64,000 nucleotides of DNA from Streptomyces mobaraensis (GCF_020099395.1 NZ_CP083590.1:1116001-1180000); one strand, 5' to 3'; shown: positions 43,778 through 52,786, counted from the first letter of the stretch. Program-made: numbers and translations. Notes: generated from the letters alone by a model not told the origin.

Positions 43778-44255
43778 GAACCCCTACACAACGACAGACC
43801 CGGTCACCCTACGCCACCCGATCCCGGCCCCCATCGCTCCAAGGCCCCTAGGAGACGCGATGACCAGGTAAGGGTCAGAACACCTGGCCAGGACGCCTTG
43901 GCACGTCTCCCTCCCGTCAGCCGCCGGAGCGATCCGGCACCCTCTCCCGGCCACGCCCGCGCCCACTGCCCCACGCCGCACCACGCGCACAGCCCACGGA
44001 TGGCGGATGACGAACGTTCAGCCGGCAGTGGCCGGTCCCTTCACTGAACCGCAGGTGCGGGCCGGAGCCATGTGTCGGACTCCCGGGCGCGAACACCCTA
44101 CGGCCCGAGCTCTGAGCAGGATTCGGGCAGCCGAGCCCAAGACCGCCGTCGACCACAGGGCGGCGGTGGCCGTAAAGACGCTGTCGCGACGCCGTTCATG
44201 ATCAATAATTGCCCCAGGCAGACCCCGCCGGGGTCACTGCGGGAAGGAGACCTGC
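43778..44255. other. Intergenic region without a supported gene
   Basis: This is about 480 bp between the divergent amino-sugar cassette and a small plus-strand gene. No conserved frame or clear repeat was seen. A slightly AT-richer patch (ATGATCAATAATTG near 44199) lies 45-60 bp ahead of the next gene and may belong to its promoter. Confidence 0.4.
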
Positions 44256-44534
44256 ATGGAAGAGGGACAGCGCGTCGCACTGAAGGCTGCGCTCGCAATA
44301 ACGAAAACCGTGGTGATACCCGAGGGGGCACAGGGAGTCGTCGTGGAGTCCTGGACCGAAGAGCTATGGGACACCCACGGTACGGGGCTCACCACGGTGC
44401 GCTCGGACTCCGAGGACGCCGAATATTTCCGTACCACTGACAGCACGCTGATCGAGTCTGCCGTGAAGCTGCGGGTGCAACTCGACTTGGGCCTGTTGGT
44501 GACCGAGTACCAAGTGGAGTTCACAGAGGCGTAA
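44256..44534 (+). CDS. Small hypothetical protein, SH3/KOW-like beta fold
   Basis: This 92-residue protein begins MEEGQRVALKAALAITKTVV. It continues with VVIPEGAQGVVVESW, a pattern (turn, PxGxxGxV) often seen in small SH3-like or KOW barrels, and ends in alternating hydrophobic strands (VKLRVQLDLGLLVTEYQVEF). GGAAGGAGA lies six to seven bases before the ATG. It stands alone, with no signal peptide or Cys. Function is unknown. Confidence 0.7.
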   Translation: MEEGQRVALKAALAITKTVVIPEGAQGVVVESWTEELWDTHGTGLTTVRSDSEDAEYFRTTDSTLIESAVKLRVQLDLGLLVTEYQVEFTEA

Positions 44535-44711
44535 CCAGACGCCGGGATGCATCGCGTCGGCGGCTGCCAGGGCCTGACCGATGCGCCGCCTCACAGTACG
44601 GCCGGGTAGGCCCCCAGCTAGCGCGCGTCCCCTTGACCAGGATGCCCGACTGCTGATGGGGCGGCAACAAGCAGGTGGTCGCGCTTCGTGACCCTTTTAT
44701 TTAGGAGGAAC

Positions 44712-45092
44712 ATGTCGACTTCGGTCAATATGTATGGAGTTGAGCCCTACGCCGGGACTGCGGGCGAGGAGTACATGGGTGAGCCCATGCGCCAGCACTT
44801 CACGAAGCTGCTCGAAGCCTGGAAGCAGGAGCTGATGACCAGCCCGGACCGGTCCGCCGATCGCGTGAAGGCCGACTTCCCCGGCCCGGTCGACCGAGCC
44901 ACCATCGAAGAAGAGTTGGGCCTGGAGCTGCGCAGCCGCGACCGGGAACGAAAGGTCATCGAGAAGATCGACCAGGCTCTGCACAAGATCGAGAACCACG
45001 CGTACGGCTGGTGCGACAAATGCGGGGCCGAGATCGGCCTTCGCCGTCTTGAGGCACGCCCCACCTCAGACCGCTGCCTCGACTGTAGATGA
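44712..45092 (+). CDS. TraR/DksA family zinc-finger protein
   Basis: This 126-residue protein has an N-terminal coiled coil (residues about 25-95, rich in Glu, Arg and Lys) and a C-terminal C4 zinc finger, WCDKCGAEIGLRRLEARPTS followed by RCLDC. DksA-type proteins bind the RNA polymerase secondary channel and tune initiation; actinobacterial members are often called RNA polymerase-binding proteins. The ATG at 44712 follows AGGAGGAAC directly. DxxDxA-like acidic tip residues are not obvious, so activity on RNA polymerase is uncertain. It lies just left of an IS5 remnant, in the mobile island. Confidence 0.85.
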   Translation: MSTSVNMYGVEPYAGTAGEEYMGEPMRQHFTKLLEAWKQELMTSPDRSADRVKADFPGPVDRATIEEELGLELRSRDRERKVIEKIDQALHKIENHAYGWCDKCGAEIGLRRLEARPTSDRCLDCR

Positions 45093-45145
45093 GGTGGCAG
45101 ACCACAGGGAGCAGACGCTCGGCAAGGAGTAAGTGCCCCGAGTGG

Positions 45146-45410
45146 TCAGTTGCGGAACCAGATCAGGATGGCCGCAAGGTGGAGTGCGGCCTGGTAAGCA
45201 GTGGCGAGTCTGTCCGTGCACCTGGCCAGCCGCGCCACTGCTCCAGGCGACAGATACATCGTTCGACAGTGTCCCGCTCCTTGTGCCGCTCGGGGTCGAG
45301 CCGGGCGGCCGTCCGTCTAACGCGCCACGACGAAGGCCGTTCCGGACCTGGTCCGCTGGCGGCGGAATGACCGCACGGATACGCCGTTCACGCAGGTGGA
45401 AGCTAGTTGA
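45146..45410 (-). mobile_element. IS5-family transposase 3' remnant (right), frameshifted
   Basis: The minus strand encodes LRERRIRAVIPPPADQVRNG, then in other frames LDPERHKERDTVERCICRLE (QWRG follows), and finally TDRLATAYQAALHLAAILIW with RN and stop. This is the last third of an IS5-type transposase broken by at least two frameshifts. It faces the similar remnant at 40404-40547, with both 3' ends pointing inwards. The 45411-45746 stretch beyond it has no supported gene. Confidence 0.7.
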
Positions 45411-45746
45411 ACCAGGAATACAGCGTCACGCCGGTCTGCGCGACAGGCCCGGCACCCGGGAAGCGCTGAGGGCGCGGCCCTAATAGCAGGGCCAGGCCTG
45501 CCTCCTCATGACCCCCTCCCCATAAAGCACGAGCGCCTCCGCTGCCGACCTACCCAGACGACACCATCCAGATCCCGCACAAGCCGAAGATCAGCCGAAC
45601 GGGTGACCTCCCAGGACACCCGGCCTCGCCAACAGCCACTGCAACAACGGCTTATCAAACTTTGCATCGAAAGCAGGCTCTTACGAGGCAGCAGTCTGCT
45701 TGGCACCCTTCCCGCTCGCGGGGCAAGGTCGTTTTGTCGGTGGGAT

Positions 45747-47258
45747 CTATGGCCGGGTCACCTCGGTGGCGTGGAGGTTGCGCAGCGTGCCGTCACCGGC
45801 GTCTTGTTGGGAGGGATAGAGCAGCTGCATGGCCACGGTGAGAGATGTGCCGGGTTCGATGGTGCGGGTGTCGTCCGGCGTGGCGATGACGACGGATCCC
45901 TCTGTGCCGTCCTTGATCACCTCGTACCATTGGGTCTGTTGGGGATTGATACGGGTTCGCGCCGGTGCGTCGAAGGAGATCTCCCACCTCACCACCCGTT
46001 GTTCGTTGGCGGTCAGGGTGATGTCGTAGCTGATCACCCATCCCGTCGCGTCCTCGGGCCATCCCTGGTGCCACTGCCCGACGATCGCGGGGGTGATGCT
46101 GACCCGTGGCAGTTCGACGTCGGTGGCGGCCGAGTCGGACTGCTGCTCGGCGGTATTGGCGCGTGACGGCGACTTGATCAGGCTGGTGGGGGTGAGGCGG
46201 CCCTCGAACCGGGGGTCGATGGTGCCGGTCAGGCTGATCATCGCCTTGCTGCCCTTGGGCAGGTCGACCGGCTGGCGCAGGCCGTCCAGGACCGAACCGG
46301 TACCGCAGACGGCTCCGTTCTCGGCTTGGCAGGTCAGCTCCGGATCGGTCAGCTCTGCCGGGATGGCGCCCTCCACGACGGCGTCGGGGGCGTCGTTGGG
46401 GCCGAGGTTCTGCACGCTGATGCTGTAGGAGACCCGTTCTCCCGACTTGGCCGTCTGCGGGCCGCCCATCTCCAGCGGCATGTTCACGGGCAGGGCCACC
46501 GTGAGGTTCCTGATCCGGTGGGCCGCGGTGGCGCTGCCCGTGCCGGCCGCGAAGCCCAGCTTGAACGTCTCCGGCATCCGGGTCTGCCCGGGGGTCTGCG
46601 CGAGGTCGAAGTCGTCGATCAACAGGGTACCGTTCGGGTCGGCCCGGTCGGCGTGCCGTACGGTCAGCCGGCCGTCGATGACGGACACCTGGATGTGGGC
46701 GCCGGCTTCCCATGACGCGTGGAACCCGCCGGGTGCCTGGACGCCGGTGAGCCAGCGGAACCCTTCCCTCTCGCTGCCGGAGCCGCGTACCCCGACGGTG
46801 CGGGGGAGATTTCCGGGGCCGCCCGTCCCGGAGAACGGTGTGGCGAAGTTGCCGAAGTTGTCGAAACCGATGCCCACGTATCCGGCCGTGACGCCCGGGG
46901 TGACGATCGTGTCCGGCCCGGACTTGGTGAAGGAGTAGCCGAGCGCTCCGCCCCGGCCGCCGGGGCCGGTCGTGTGCTCGCCGTCGATCAGGTAGACGCT
47001 GAAGCCGTCGCCGAGCTCGGGGCCGCCCTCGCAGGAGTAGTCGAAGTCGATGGTGACGCCGAGCGCTGAGGAGAACGGCTGATTGAGGAAGGCCGTCCCG
47101 GCCTTGGAGCTTTCGTTGGGAGTGAGTTCCAGGCTGCCGCCGGTCAGCCGCGCGGTGCCCTGGAGCTGCCAGTGCGGGTTGGTCACGGTGCCCTGGGCGA
47201 ACGATTCGACGATCGGGAACTGCACTTGCCGGGAGGCTGTGGACGCCTTCACTGGCAT
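45747..47258 (-). CDS. L-type lectin-like protein with a DUF11-like domain
   Basis: This is a 503-residue protein. Residues about 15-245 resemble a legume/L-type lectin jelly roll: SKAGTAFLNQPFSSALGVTI, DGFSVYLIDGEHTTGPGGRG (acidic Asp in a metal loop) and TAGYVGIGFDNFGNF are close to known bacterial L-type lectin signatures. Residues 260-370 look like a DUF11/conserved-repeat domain (SGERVSYSISVQNLGPNDAP). The last 130 residues form another beta domain (GWVISYDITLTANEQRVVRW). AAGGA precedes the ATG. There is no signal peptide, unusual for a lectin with DUF11 repeats. It is a likely glycan binder. Confidence 0.75.
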   Translation of the reverse strand: MPVKASTASRQVQFPIVESFAQGTVTNPHWQLQGTARLTGGSLELTPNESSKAGTAFLNQPFSSALGVTIDFDYSCEGGPELGDGFSVYLIDGEHTTGPGGRGGALGYSFTKSGPDTIVTPGVTAGYVGIGFDNFGNFATPFSGTGGPGNLPRTVGVRGSGSEREGFRWLTGVQAPGGFHASWEAGAHIQVSVIDGRLTVRHADRADPNGTLLIDDFDLAQTPGQTRMPETFKLGFAAGTGSATAAHRIRNLTVALPVNMPLEMGGPQTAKSGERVSYSISVQNLGPNDAPDAVVEGAIPAELTDPELTCQAENGAVCGTGSVLDGLRQPVDLPKGSKAMISLTGTIDPRFEGRLTPTSLIKSPSRANTAEQQSDSAATDVELPRVSITPAIVGQWHQGWPEDATGWVISYDITLTANEQRVVRWEISFDAPARTRINPQQTQWYEVIKDGTEGSVVIATPDDTRTIEPGTSLTVAMQLLYPSQQDAGDGTLRNLHATEVTRP

Positions 47259-47390
47259 GGGGAATCATCCTTGGTCGGATGTGCCACGGGGCCACGGGGT
47301 GGGCGGCGGCCTGGTCAGGGCTGGGTTGACGCGGCGTTGACCGGGTGGGGAGCACAGGGGGCAGGGGGGCCAGGGGGGGAGTGCGCGGGC

Positions 47391-48770
47391 TCAGGCGAAG
47401 ACCTTGCTGAAAGTGGCGAGCGACACTTTTCCGGCCCGTTTGGAGATGTCGCCGACGACTTTCCACTCACCGACCTGGTCGAGGGTGCCGACGGTGAGAT
47501 CGGTGCCGGTCGCGACCTTGTCGGCGACCCCCGTCTCCTCGCCGGTCGACAGGGCGACGGCGGTGGGGATCTGGGTGGCCATCGCCACCGATCCCTCGAT
47601 CACCTTGCCCGCCACCACTCCCTGTTTCGCGGTCGCACCGACGATGCGGGCCCCCTTGGCGCCCAGATAACGGGAGATGGCCCCGGCCTCGGCGGCCGCG
47701 GCGCCACCGGTGGCCGCCAGAAAGGCCCGGCCGCCGGACCGGACGGCCACCCCCACCTTGCCGACGGACCGCATACTGACCGCACCGGTACGCAGCCCCT
47801 TGGCGACCGCGCCGAACGCGGGAACGGCCCCGACCACGTCGGTGACCAGCTCGGCGAAGGTCCCGGCGTCCCAGTCGCCCTCGATGACCGCGCCCACGGT
47901 GTGCGCGCTGAGCGCGCCGACTGCGGTGACCACGGCGATCGGCCCGCAGATCGGGGTCAGCACGGGAATCAGCGCGAGGACGCCGGTCACGGCGGAGACC
48001 ACGCCGAGGACGTCGCCCAGGATTCCCCAGAAGTCGCCGCCACCCGCCTCCGCGGCGGCCTTTTCCGCGGCGACGGCCTTCAGGTACTCGAACTCCCTGC
48101 CGCGCGTCGTGATGATGCGGGTGAACTCCCGGTCGAGCAGGAGGCTTTGCAGCTGGTACTCGGCCTCGACGGCGAGCACGGTGTCGACGAGTTCGCGCAG
48201 TTCGTCGTCGGGGATGCGGTCGGGTCCGTACCCCTTGTCGAGGAAGCGCCAGATCTCGCAGGTGAAGCTTTGGCCGGCCTTGCCCAGGGAGTGGCTTCGC
48301 AAGGGCCGGGCGACCTCGGGGTCGTAGAAGTCGATCACACTGCCGGGTGGCACCATCCTGCGGCGGTACTGGCCGCGTTGTCGAGGGCTGGCTCGCTGCA
48401 CCAGCGGCTCGATCCGCTCCTGGGACGCCTTGGCCAGCGAGTCGGTGTACTCCTGGACGCGCTCCCCGGCCTCGGCGGAGGAGGTCTTGAGCGCGTAGAG
48501 CCGTTCGTCCAGCCGCCTCAGGGCTCCGAGGATCCGGTTCTCCTGGTAGAGGTACATCCGGATGAGCTGCTCGATGCGGTAGCGGTCCTCGTCGCGCAGG
48601 GCCTTGGGATCCCAGCCCCAGATGCTCAGCGCGTCTCCCTCACCCTTGGTGTACATGTTGAGTTCGGAGTGCACCGCCGCCACGATCAGATCGTGCTCGC
48701 CGGGGGCGTAACCCAGCTCGCGCATCGGAAACCGTCCGTTGCCTTCGATGACGGTGTACAGCGTTTTCAT
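47391..48770 (-). CDS. Hypothetical protein with a helical N-terminus and hydrophobic central hairpin (toxin-like)
   Basis: This is a 459-residue protein. Residues 1-230 are mainly helical and charged (MKTLYTVIEGNGRFPMREL; RMYLYQENRILGALRRLDER). A hydrophobic Gly/Ala/Val region follows (WGILGDVLGVVSAVTGVLAL, then IPVLTPICGPIAVVTAVGAL), then Gly/Ala-rich repeats to the end. Such hydrophobic segments with GAVxEGDWDAG-type turns occur in pre-toxin regions of polymorphic toxins, but no C-terminal catalytic domain is evident. It is 34 bp behind the 204-residue gene and in the same operon. Function is unknown. A membrane-acting helical toxin or a secretion-linked structural protein are possibilities. 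Confidence 0.6.
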   Translation of the reverse strand: MKTLYTVIEGNGRFPMRELGYAPGEHDLIVAAVHSELNMYTKGEGDALSIWGWDPKALRDEDRYRIEQLIRMYLYQENRILGALRRLDERLYALKTSSAEAGERVQEYTDSLAKASQERIEPLVQRASPRQRGQYRRRMVPPGSVIDFYDPEVARPLRSHSLGKAGQSFTCEIWRFLDKGYGPDRIPDDELRELVDTVLAVEAEYQLQSLLLDREFTRIITTRGREFEYLKAVAAEKAAAEAGGGDFWGILGDVLGVVSAVTGVLALIPVLTPICGPIAVVTAVGALSAHTVGAVIEGDWDAGTFAELVTDVVGAVPAFGAVAKGLRTGAVSMRSVGKVGVAVRSGGRAFLAATGGAAAAEAGAISRYLGAKGARIVGATAKQGVVAGKVIEGSVAMATQIPTAVALSTGEETGVADKVATGTDLTVGTLDQVGEWKVVGDISKRAGKVSLATFSKVFA

Positions 48771-48804
48771 GGCCAACGGTCCTCTCGTGTCCAGGGGCTG
48801 GGGG

Positions 48805-49419
48805 TCAGACGAAGGCGATCGTCTTGCAGACCTGGCCGATGATCTCGACGCAGTCGTCCCACTCGGCGGTGTTCTCCGTGGCGATGGCGAAGTCCGCCAT
48901 GGCCAGGCGTCCCGGGATGGGGACGAAGACGTGGAGCTGGCGCACGACGGTCGGACCGCCACCCGCGTTGAGCAGGTTCACCGGCCGGGGCACCTCGCTC
49001 TCCTCGGTGAGCAGCACGGCGGGCCCGGTCGGCAGCACGACCACGCCCACCTCGGCGTCCGGGTAGATCGCGCCCATGGAGCGGGCGAGGCGGTGCACGG
49101 TGTCCTCGTTGGACAGTTCGCTGGGCCGGGCGGTGACCGACAGCAGCATCGAGCTGAGGGGCTTCTCAGGCTCGTCCTCGGTCGGCCCGGACAGCAGGAT
49201 GCCCGCGTAGACGGCCCCCGCGGCGGCGAGCATCTCGTACATCGCCTGCTGGGAGACGATCGCATGGGCGATCTCGTCGTCCGTCGGCCGCGGGTCCAGG
49301 CCGGTGAGGTCGGCGATGAGCCGGTCGGTGTTGGTTTCGGCCGTCACCGTGAAGTCGATGTCCCGGAACATCTCGGGAACGGAGAAGCTGAGCGGCAGGT
49401 CGACAGTGGCTTCGGGCAT
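48805..49419 (-). CDS. Hypothetical protein, operon partner of the toxin-like gene
   Basis: This 204-residue protein starts MPEATVDLPLSFSVPEMFRD and contains alternating strands and helices (DEIAHAIVSQQAMYEMLAAA, VYAGILLSG, YPDAEVGVVVLPTGPAVLL). It has a late RQLHVFVPIPGRLAMADFAI block. It reads like a compact alpha/beta sensor or immunity-like protein; I recognise no family. The downstream gene follows after 34 bp, so they are cotranscribed, and a cognate chaperone or immunity role is possible but unproven. Confidence 0.6.
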   Translation of the reverse strand: MPEATVDLPLSFSVPEMFRDIDFTVTAETNTDRLIADLTGLDPRPTDDEIAHAIVSQQAMYEMLAAAGAVYAGILLSGPTEDEPEKPLSSMLLSVTARPSELSNEDTVHRLARSMGAIYPDAEVGVVVLPTGPAVLLTEESEVPRPVNLLNAGGGPTVVRQLHVFVPIPGRLAMADFAIATENTAEWDDCVEIIGQVCKTIAFV

Positions 49420-50236
49420 GAGGCGTCACAAGCCCTTCCCTGGCTGATGGGGTTCGCCATCCTTCAGGTCAGGCATCTCATCGGACAAGATCGCGCATTC
49501 GAACCCGTGTATGCCGCTGGCCGGATTCATTCGTCGGCGGCGGACAACGCGTACCACCAGGCATCAGACGATACCGCGCGGCACAGCCGGACCAGGCCGA
49601 AAGGCCGGAATCCGCTTGCGAACACGGCGTGCGAGCCGGATTCCGCGCTTGCTCCTCATCCGTGTCCCGCGAGCACGCCAGTCGCGTTCCTACCTAGCCG
49701 GTGAACCCCGGTTAGCGAAACCGGTGATCAGCCAGACCATAGAACCTCACTCACTTCGCACCGCCCAAACCCTGGGGGCCAGGGCACCCCACTCCTCAGA
49801 AGGGTGATCTCGCACCTGATCGCCTGCGCCACCTCTACGAACACGGGGGGGAATGCAGCAGAAGGACATCACCGACCTCGCCGGATGCAGCCCCGGCATC
49901 GTCCGCTACTCCTTGAAAGAGGCCGGAGTCCCGCTCCGGCCGCACCGCGCCGCGCCGCCGGCGCACGATCATAGGACCTCACCCCGCCCCCGAGCTTCCC
50001 GCGGAGAACATGAGCAACGCACCCGTCTCGCGGCCCCCGACACCAGGGCCCACTACCGGCAGTGACTACAGCCCAGAGCCTGACAGGCAATTCTGCTCGT
50101 GATCACCGAGCACACCGCTGCTCATCAGGCGCGGAATTCGGTGTTTCCGCAGGAGCCATTGCTCATGAAGTCGCGCTACCTACGCCTGTCACCACGGCGT
50201 AGGGCTCGCCACCCACTCCGCACGATCGAGAGCCCG
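49420..50236. other. Mostly non-coding region with a helix-turn-helix remnant
   Basis: This gap of about 800 bp separates two gene groups. Around 49853-49950 on the plus strand a frame reads MQQKDITDLAGCSPGIVRYS then LKEAGVPLRPHR, which resembles the HTH of a recombinase or small regulator, but the rest is low-complexity. It looks like a fragment. No other feature is supported. Confidence 0.4.
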
Positions 50237-50971
50237 ATGACTTCCACGGACGCCCCCGCGCAGATCACCCTTTCTTTCAGCCGGAGCGCCGCCGGCATCG
50301 TCGCCGTCGCTGTCGGCGAGAAATACCCCTGGGCGCAGACCGCGCTGGAGGCCACCGGCTTCCAGCGGCGCCAGGATGACACGTACACCCTGCCCATCGA
50401 GGACCCGCAGGCTGCTCAGGCCCCGATGGCCGAGCTAGTGCGGACCGCCGACCGCCACCAGAGCGTGGTGAAGGCCAGCGGCCGGACCTTCATGGGTGAT
50501 GTCGCCGAGGGCATCGCCGCGCACCTGCCCGGCCGGTGGAGCGCGACGGTGGACGTCTACAGCCATCCCGTCGTGAGTGGAGCGGCTGCCAACCTTGCTG
50601 CCACTGGCATCAGCTACGGCGTCTCTCGTTTCAGCGACGGTGTACAGAGCGCTCGCGACCGACTTCGCAGAGCCCTCAACCGCGCCTCCGATGAGGACCA
50701 AGCCGCAGCTCTGGACGCCTACGACGTTGCGACAGTTCAGCTGGTGTCTCGTATGACCGGAGAGCAAGACATCCCTCTGGCCGAAGCTGAACTGACTAAT
50801 GTGCTAAGGCTGATCCTCACCAGTTACGCCGAGCGCTACCCGCAAGCACGAGGAGAAATCCAGGGCCTTGCCACCTATCCATCTGAAGTCGCATCGATCA
50901 CGCAGAACGGATACGACCGGGCAACAGTCATCGGCAAGGTAGAAGGCGACCTCACCATCAACCAGGGATAG
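50237..50971 (+). CDS. Hypothetical protein of the integrative element
   Basis: This 244-residue protein begins MTSTDAPAQITLSFSRSAAG. It has a mixed alpha/beta first half and a helical second half (DEDQAAALDAYDVATVQLVS). It contains no recognised domain, signal peptide or transmembrane helix. An upstream in-frame ATG at 50099 adds 46 improbable residues; the chosen ATG has only a weak GAGAG signal. It is followed after 14 bp by another unknown gene and then by integrase sequence, so both are probably cargo of the tRNA-Pro element. Confidence 0.6.
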   Translation: MTSTDAPAQITLSFSRSAAGIVAVAVGEKYPWAQTALEATGFQRRQDDTYTLPIEDPQAAQAPMAELVRTADRHQSVVKASGRTFMGDVAEGIAAHLPGRWSATVDVYSHPVVSGAAANLAATGISYGVSRFSDGVQSARDRLRRALNRASDEDQAAALDAYDVATVQLVSRMTGEQDIPLAEAELTNVLRLILTSYAERYPQARGEIQGLATYPSEVASITQNGYDRATVIGKVEGDLTINQG

Positions 50972-50985
50972 GACTCACAGAAGAA

Positions 50986-51888
50986 GTGGCCAACGAGCCC
51001 CTATACGGCCCCTATACAAAGGTCGCCTCTTGGCCTGATATCCGGGCTCACCTCGACCTCATCGCGGCGCACAGTCCAAACCTCGCCGGAAGTCTGGAGT
51101 ATGGGCTTGGCCAGGATGAAGCGGACGGGCAAGTCAAACTCACCGGAGACGACCGCGACGACGTACGACACCAGTCTGCAGACACCGTGCTAGCCATTCG
51201 TCAGGCAGCTGAACTACTCAGCACCCTCTCCGAACTTAAAGAACTAGCGCAAACCATTCCCAAGATGCCCGATTTCGGAGAAATCGAGCAGCACAGGGAA
51301 GGCATCACCTCCGAAATCACAGCTATCGCCACAAGCGCAGCGGGCACCCTGACCGCACGCATGATTGACGCCACCCCCGCCGCACTGCGCGCCGAGGTCG
51401 CACATCTCTACACACACGGCCCCCCAGAGCTGATCCGCGCAAGCCTCGCTACGGTGGCCGAAGATGCGCGTATCCTGCGTGACCTTGCCCGCGAAGTTGC
51501 AGGGCCATTCCGGGCCAATACTGAAGGCGAAGCAGCGACCTCGAAGTCCGGTCATCACCAACGGAGTTGTCGACCGTACCGTGTACGGCTGGATCGCCGA
51601 CGGTCAAGGCCGCTCCACCGTGAAGAACTCCATCGCTCCGCTGAACCGGGTCATGGAGCAGGCCGTCCGCGACGGCATCATCGACGTCAATCCCGCCAAG
51701 ATCACCGGCTGGCAGAGGACGTACCAGCAGGTCGAGGACGAACTCGACGACCCCCGCTCCCTCGCCCTCCGCGACTGGGACGCCCTGGACGATCTGGCCA
51801 ACGCCCTCGTCGAACGCTCAGCGGACCAGTACCTCGGCTGGGGCGACGTCGTCCGCTTCGCCGCCTGCACCGCCGCACGCATCGGTGA
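50986..51888 (+). CDS. Hypothetical protein whose 3' end runs out of frame through integrase DNA
   Basis: The first 185 residues (VANEPLYGPYTKVASWPDIR; IRQAAELLSTLSELKELAQT; SEITAIATSAAGTLTARMID) look like a real, mostly helical protein. From about 51545 the frame reads an alternate frame of the integrase remnant, giving an Arg/Pro-rich tail. The native C-terminus has therefore been replaced by recombination. The start is GTG with a modest AGAAG signal. Function is unknown. It is cotranscribed with the gene at 50237. Confidence 0.5.
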   Translation: MANEPLYGPYTKVASWPDIRAHLDLIAAHSPNLAGSLEYGLGQDEADGQVKLTGDDRDDVRHQSADTVLAIRQAAELLSTLSELKELAQTIPKMPDFGEIEQHREGITSEITAIATSAAGTLTARMIDATPAALRAEVAHLYTHGPPELIRASLATVAEDARILRDLAREVAGPFRANTEGEAATSKSGHHQRSCRPYRVRLDRRRSRPLHREELHRSAEPGHGAGRPRRHHRRQSRQDHRLAEDVPAGRGRTRRPPLPRPPRLGRPGRSGQRPRRTLSGPVPRLGRRRPLRRLHRRTHR

Positions 51889-52438
51889 GGTCTCCGGCGT
51901 CCGGGCCAAGGACATCGACCGGCGCACGTGGACGTGGGAATGCTGCCGCCAGACCACGCCGGGCCCCGGCGGCCTCATCGACAAGGGCACCAAGGGCAAA
52001 CGACGCCGGTCGGTACCTATCATCCCCGAGATCCGCCCAATGGTCGGCGCACGCCTGGACGCAGTGGGGCACGACCCCATGGCCCGGCTGTTCACCGGGC
52101 CCCGCGGCGGCCGGATCACCACCGCCATCCTGCGCGACGCCACCCACTGGGACGAAGTGGTCGTCCGCCTCGGATACGAGCACCTACGCCGCCACGACCT
52201 CCGGCACACCGGACTGACGTGGATGGCGGACGCCGGCATCCCCGTGCACGTGCTCCCCGTGATCGCCGGGCACGGCTCGATCACCACCACCCAGCGGTAC
52301 CTGCACCCCGACCGCCGGTCGATCCACCTGGCCGGCGCCGCCCTCAGCCGCTACCTCACCGAAGGCCGCCAAGAGGCTCCTGGTCCCAAACTGGTCCCAG
52401 AGCCCGCACCTGTGCGGCACCTGCGACTCGTCCGTTGA
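51464..52438 (+). CDS. Right integrase copy: tyrosine recombinase lacking its N-terminal domain
   Basis: Integrase homology starts at about 51555 (TNGVVDRTVYGWIADGQGRS) and runs to the end. All catalytic motifs are present: ACTAARIGEVSGV (Arg I), LRRHDLRHTGLTW (HxxR) and GHGSITTTQRYLHPD (His and Tyr). The N-terminal arm-binding and half of the core-binding domain are absent; the ORF instead starts within the previous gene (MRVSCVTLPAK). The missing part is preserved at 19716. The gene ends 62 bp from the 3' end of tRNA-Pro, the usual place for a pSAM2-like integrase, so it belongs to an element integrated there. It is unlikely to be active alone. Confidence 0.8.
   Translation: MRVSCVTLPAKLQGHSGPILKAKQRPRSPVITNGVVDRTVYGWIADGQGRSTVKNSIAPLNRVMEQAVRDGIIDVNPAKITGWQRTYQQVEDELDDPRSLALRDWDALDDLANALVERSADQYLGWGDVVRFAACTAARIGEVSGVRAKDIDRRTWTWECCRQTTPGPGGLIDKGTKGKRRRSVPIIPEIRPMVGARLDAVGHDPMARLFTGPRGGRITTAILRDATHWDEVVVRLGYEHLRRHDLRHTGLTWMADAGIPVHVLPVIAGHGSITTTQRYLHPDRRSIHLAGAALSRYLTEGRQEAPGPKLVPEPAPVRHLRLVR
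51554..52005 (+). repeat. Right copy of the approximately 450-bp imperfect direct repeat (integrase middle)
   Basis: This is the partner of 20032-20480 in the same orientation. It covers the region from NGVVDRTV to KGKRRR. It differs at many third positions, so the two copies are not a recent exact duplication but could still recombine. Confidence 0.8.
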
Positions 52439-52449
52439 CCCACACGAAA

Positions 52450-52495
52450 AGAGCCTCTGACCTGCGGTTTCCCGCTGATCAGAGGCTTCTTTCCT
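52450..52495. terminator. Bidirectional terminator between integrase and tRNA-Pro
   Basis: AGCCTCTGA (52452-52460) pairs with TCAGAGGCT (52479-52487) around an 18-base loop. It is flanked by AAAA on one side and TCTTT on the other, so it can terminate transcription in both directions. Confidence 0.75.
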
Positions 52496-52499
52496 ACCG

Positions 52500-52573
<74 letters not shown>

Positions 52574-52733
52574 GTGCTCGTCCGGCTCGGGCTGGTGCCC
52601 TTGCCGACCGCGCAAGAGAACAATACCGCACGCCGTGGGGTGGTCGCGCACGGATGGGCGGGCGGGGGCCGGGGCAGCGGCATGGGGTGGGCAGGGCGGG
52701 CATGGGTAGCGGGGCCCGGGCGGGGCGGGGGAG

Positions 52734-52751
52734 ATGAGTAGCGGTACTCAT
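52734..52751. promoter_or_regulatory. Palindrome upstream of the YiaA/YiaB gene
   Basis: ATGAGTA (52734-52740) and TACTCAT (52745-52751) form a perfect 7-bp inverted repeat around GCGG, 35 bp before the gene's start. It could be an operator or lie over the promoter. No matching regulator is nearby. Confidence 0.35.
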
Positions 52752-52786
52752 GTGGGCCGCGGGCCGGGTCCGCGACGCTTCAGGGC

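Noticed and set aside
45411..45746. Possible third transposase fragment right of the IS5 remnant
   Set aside because: A short frame containing RDLDGVVWVGRQ was considered, but it matches no transposase motif that I can name.
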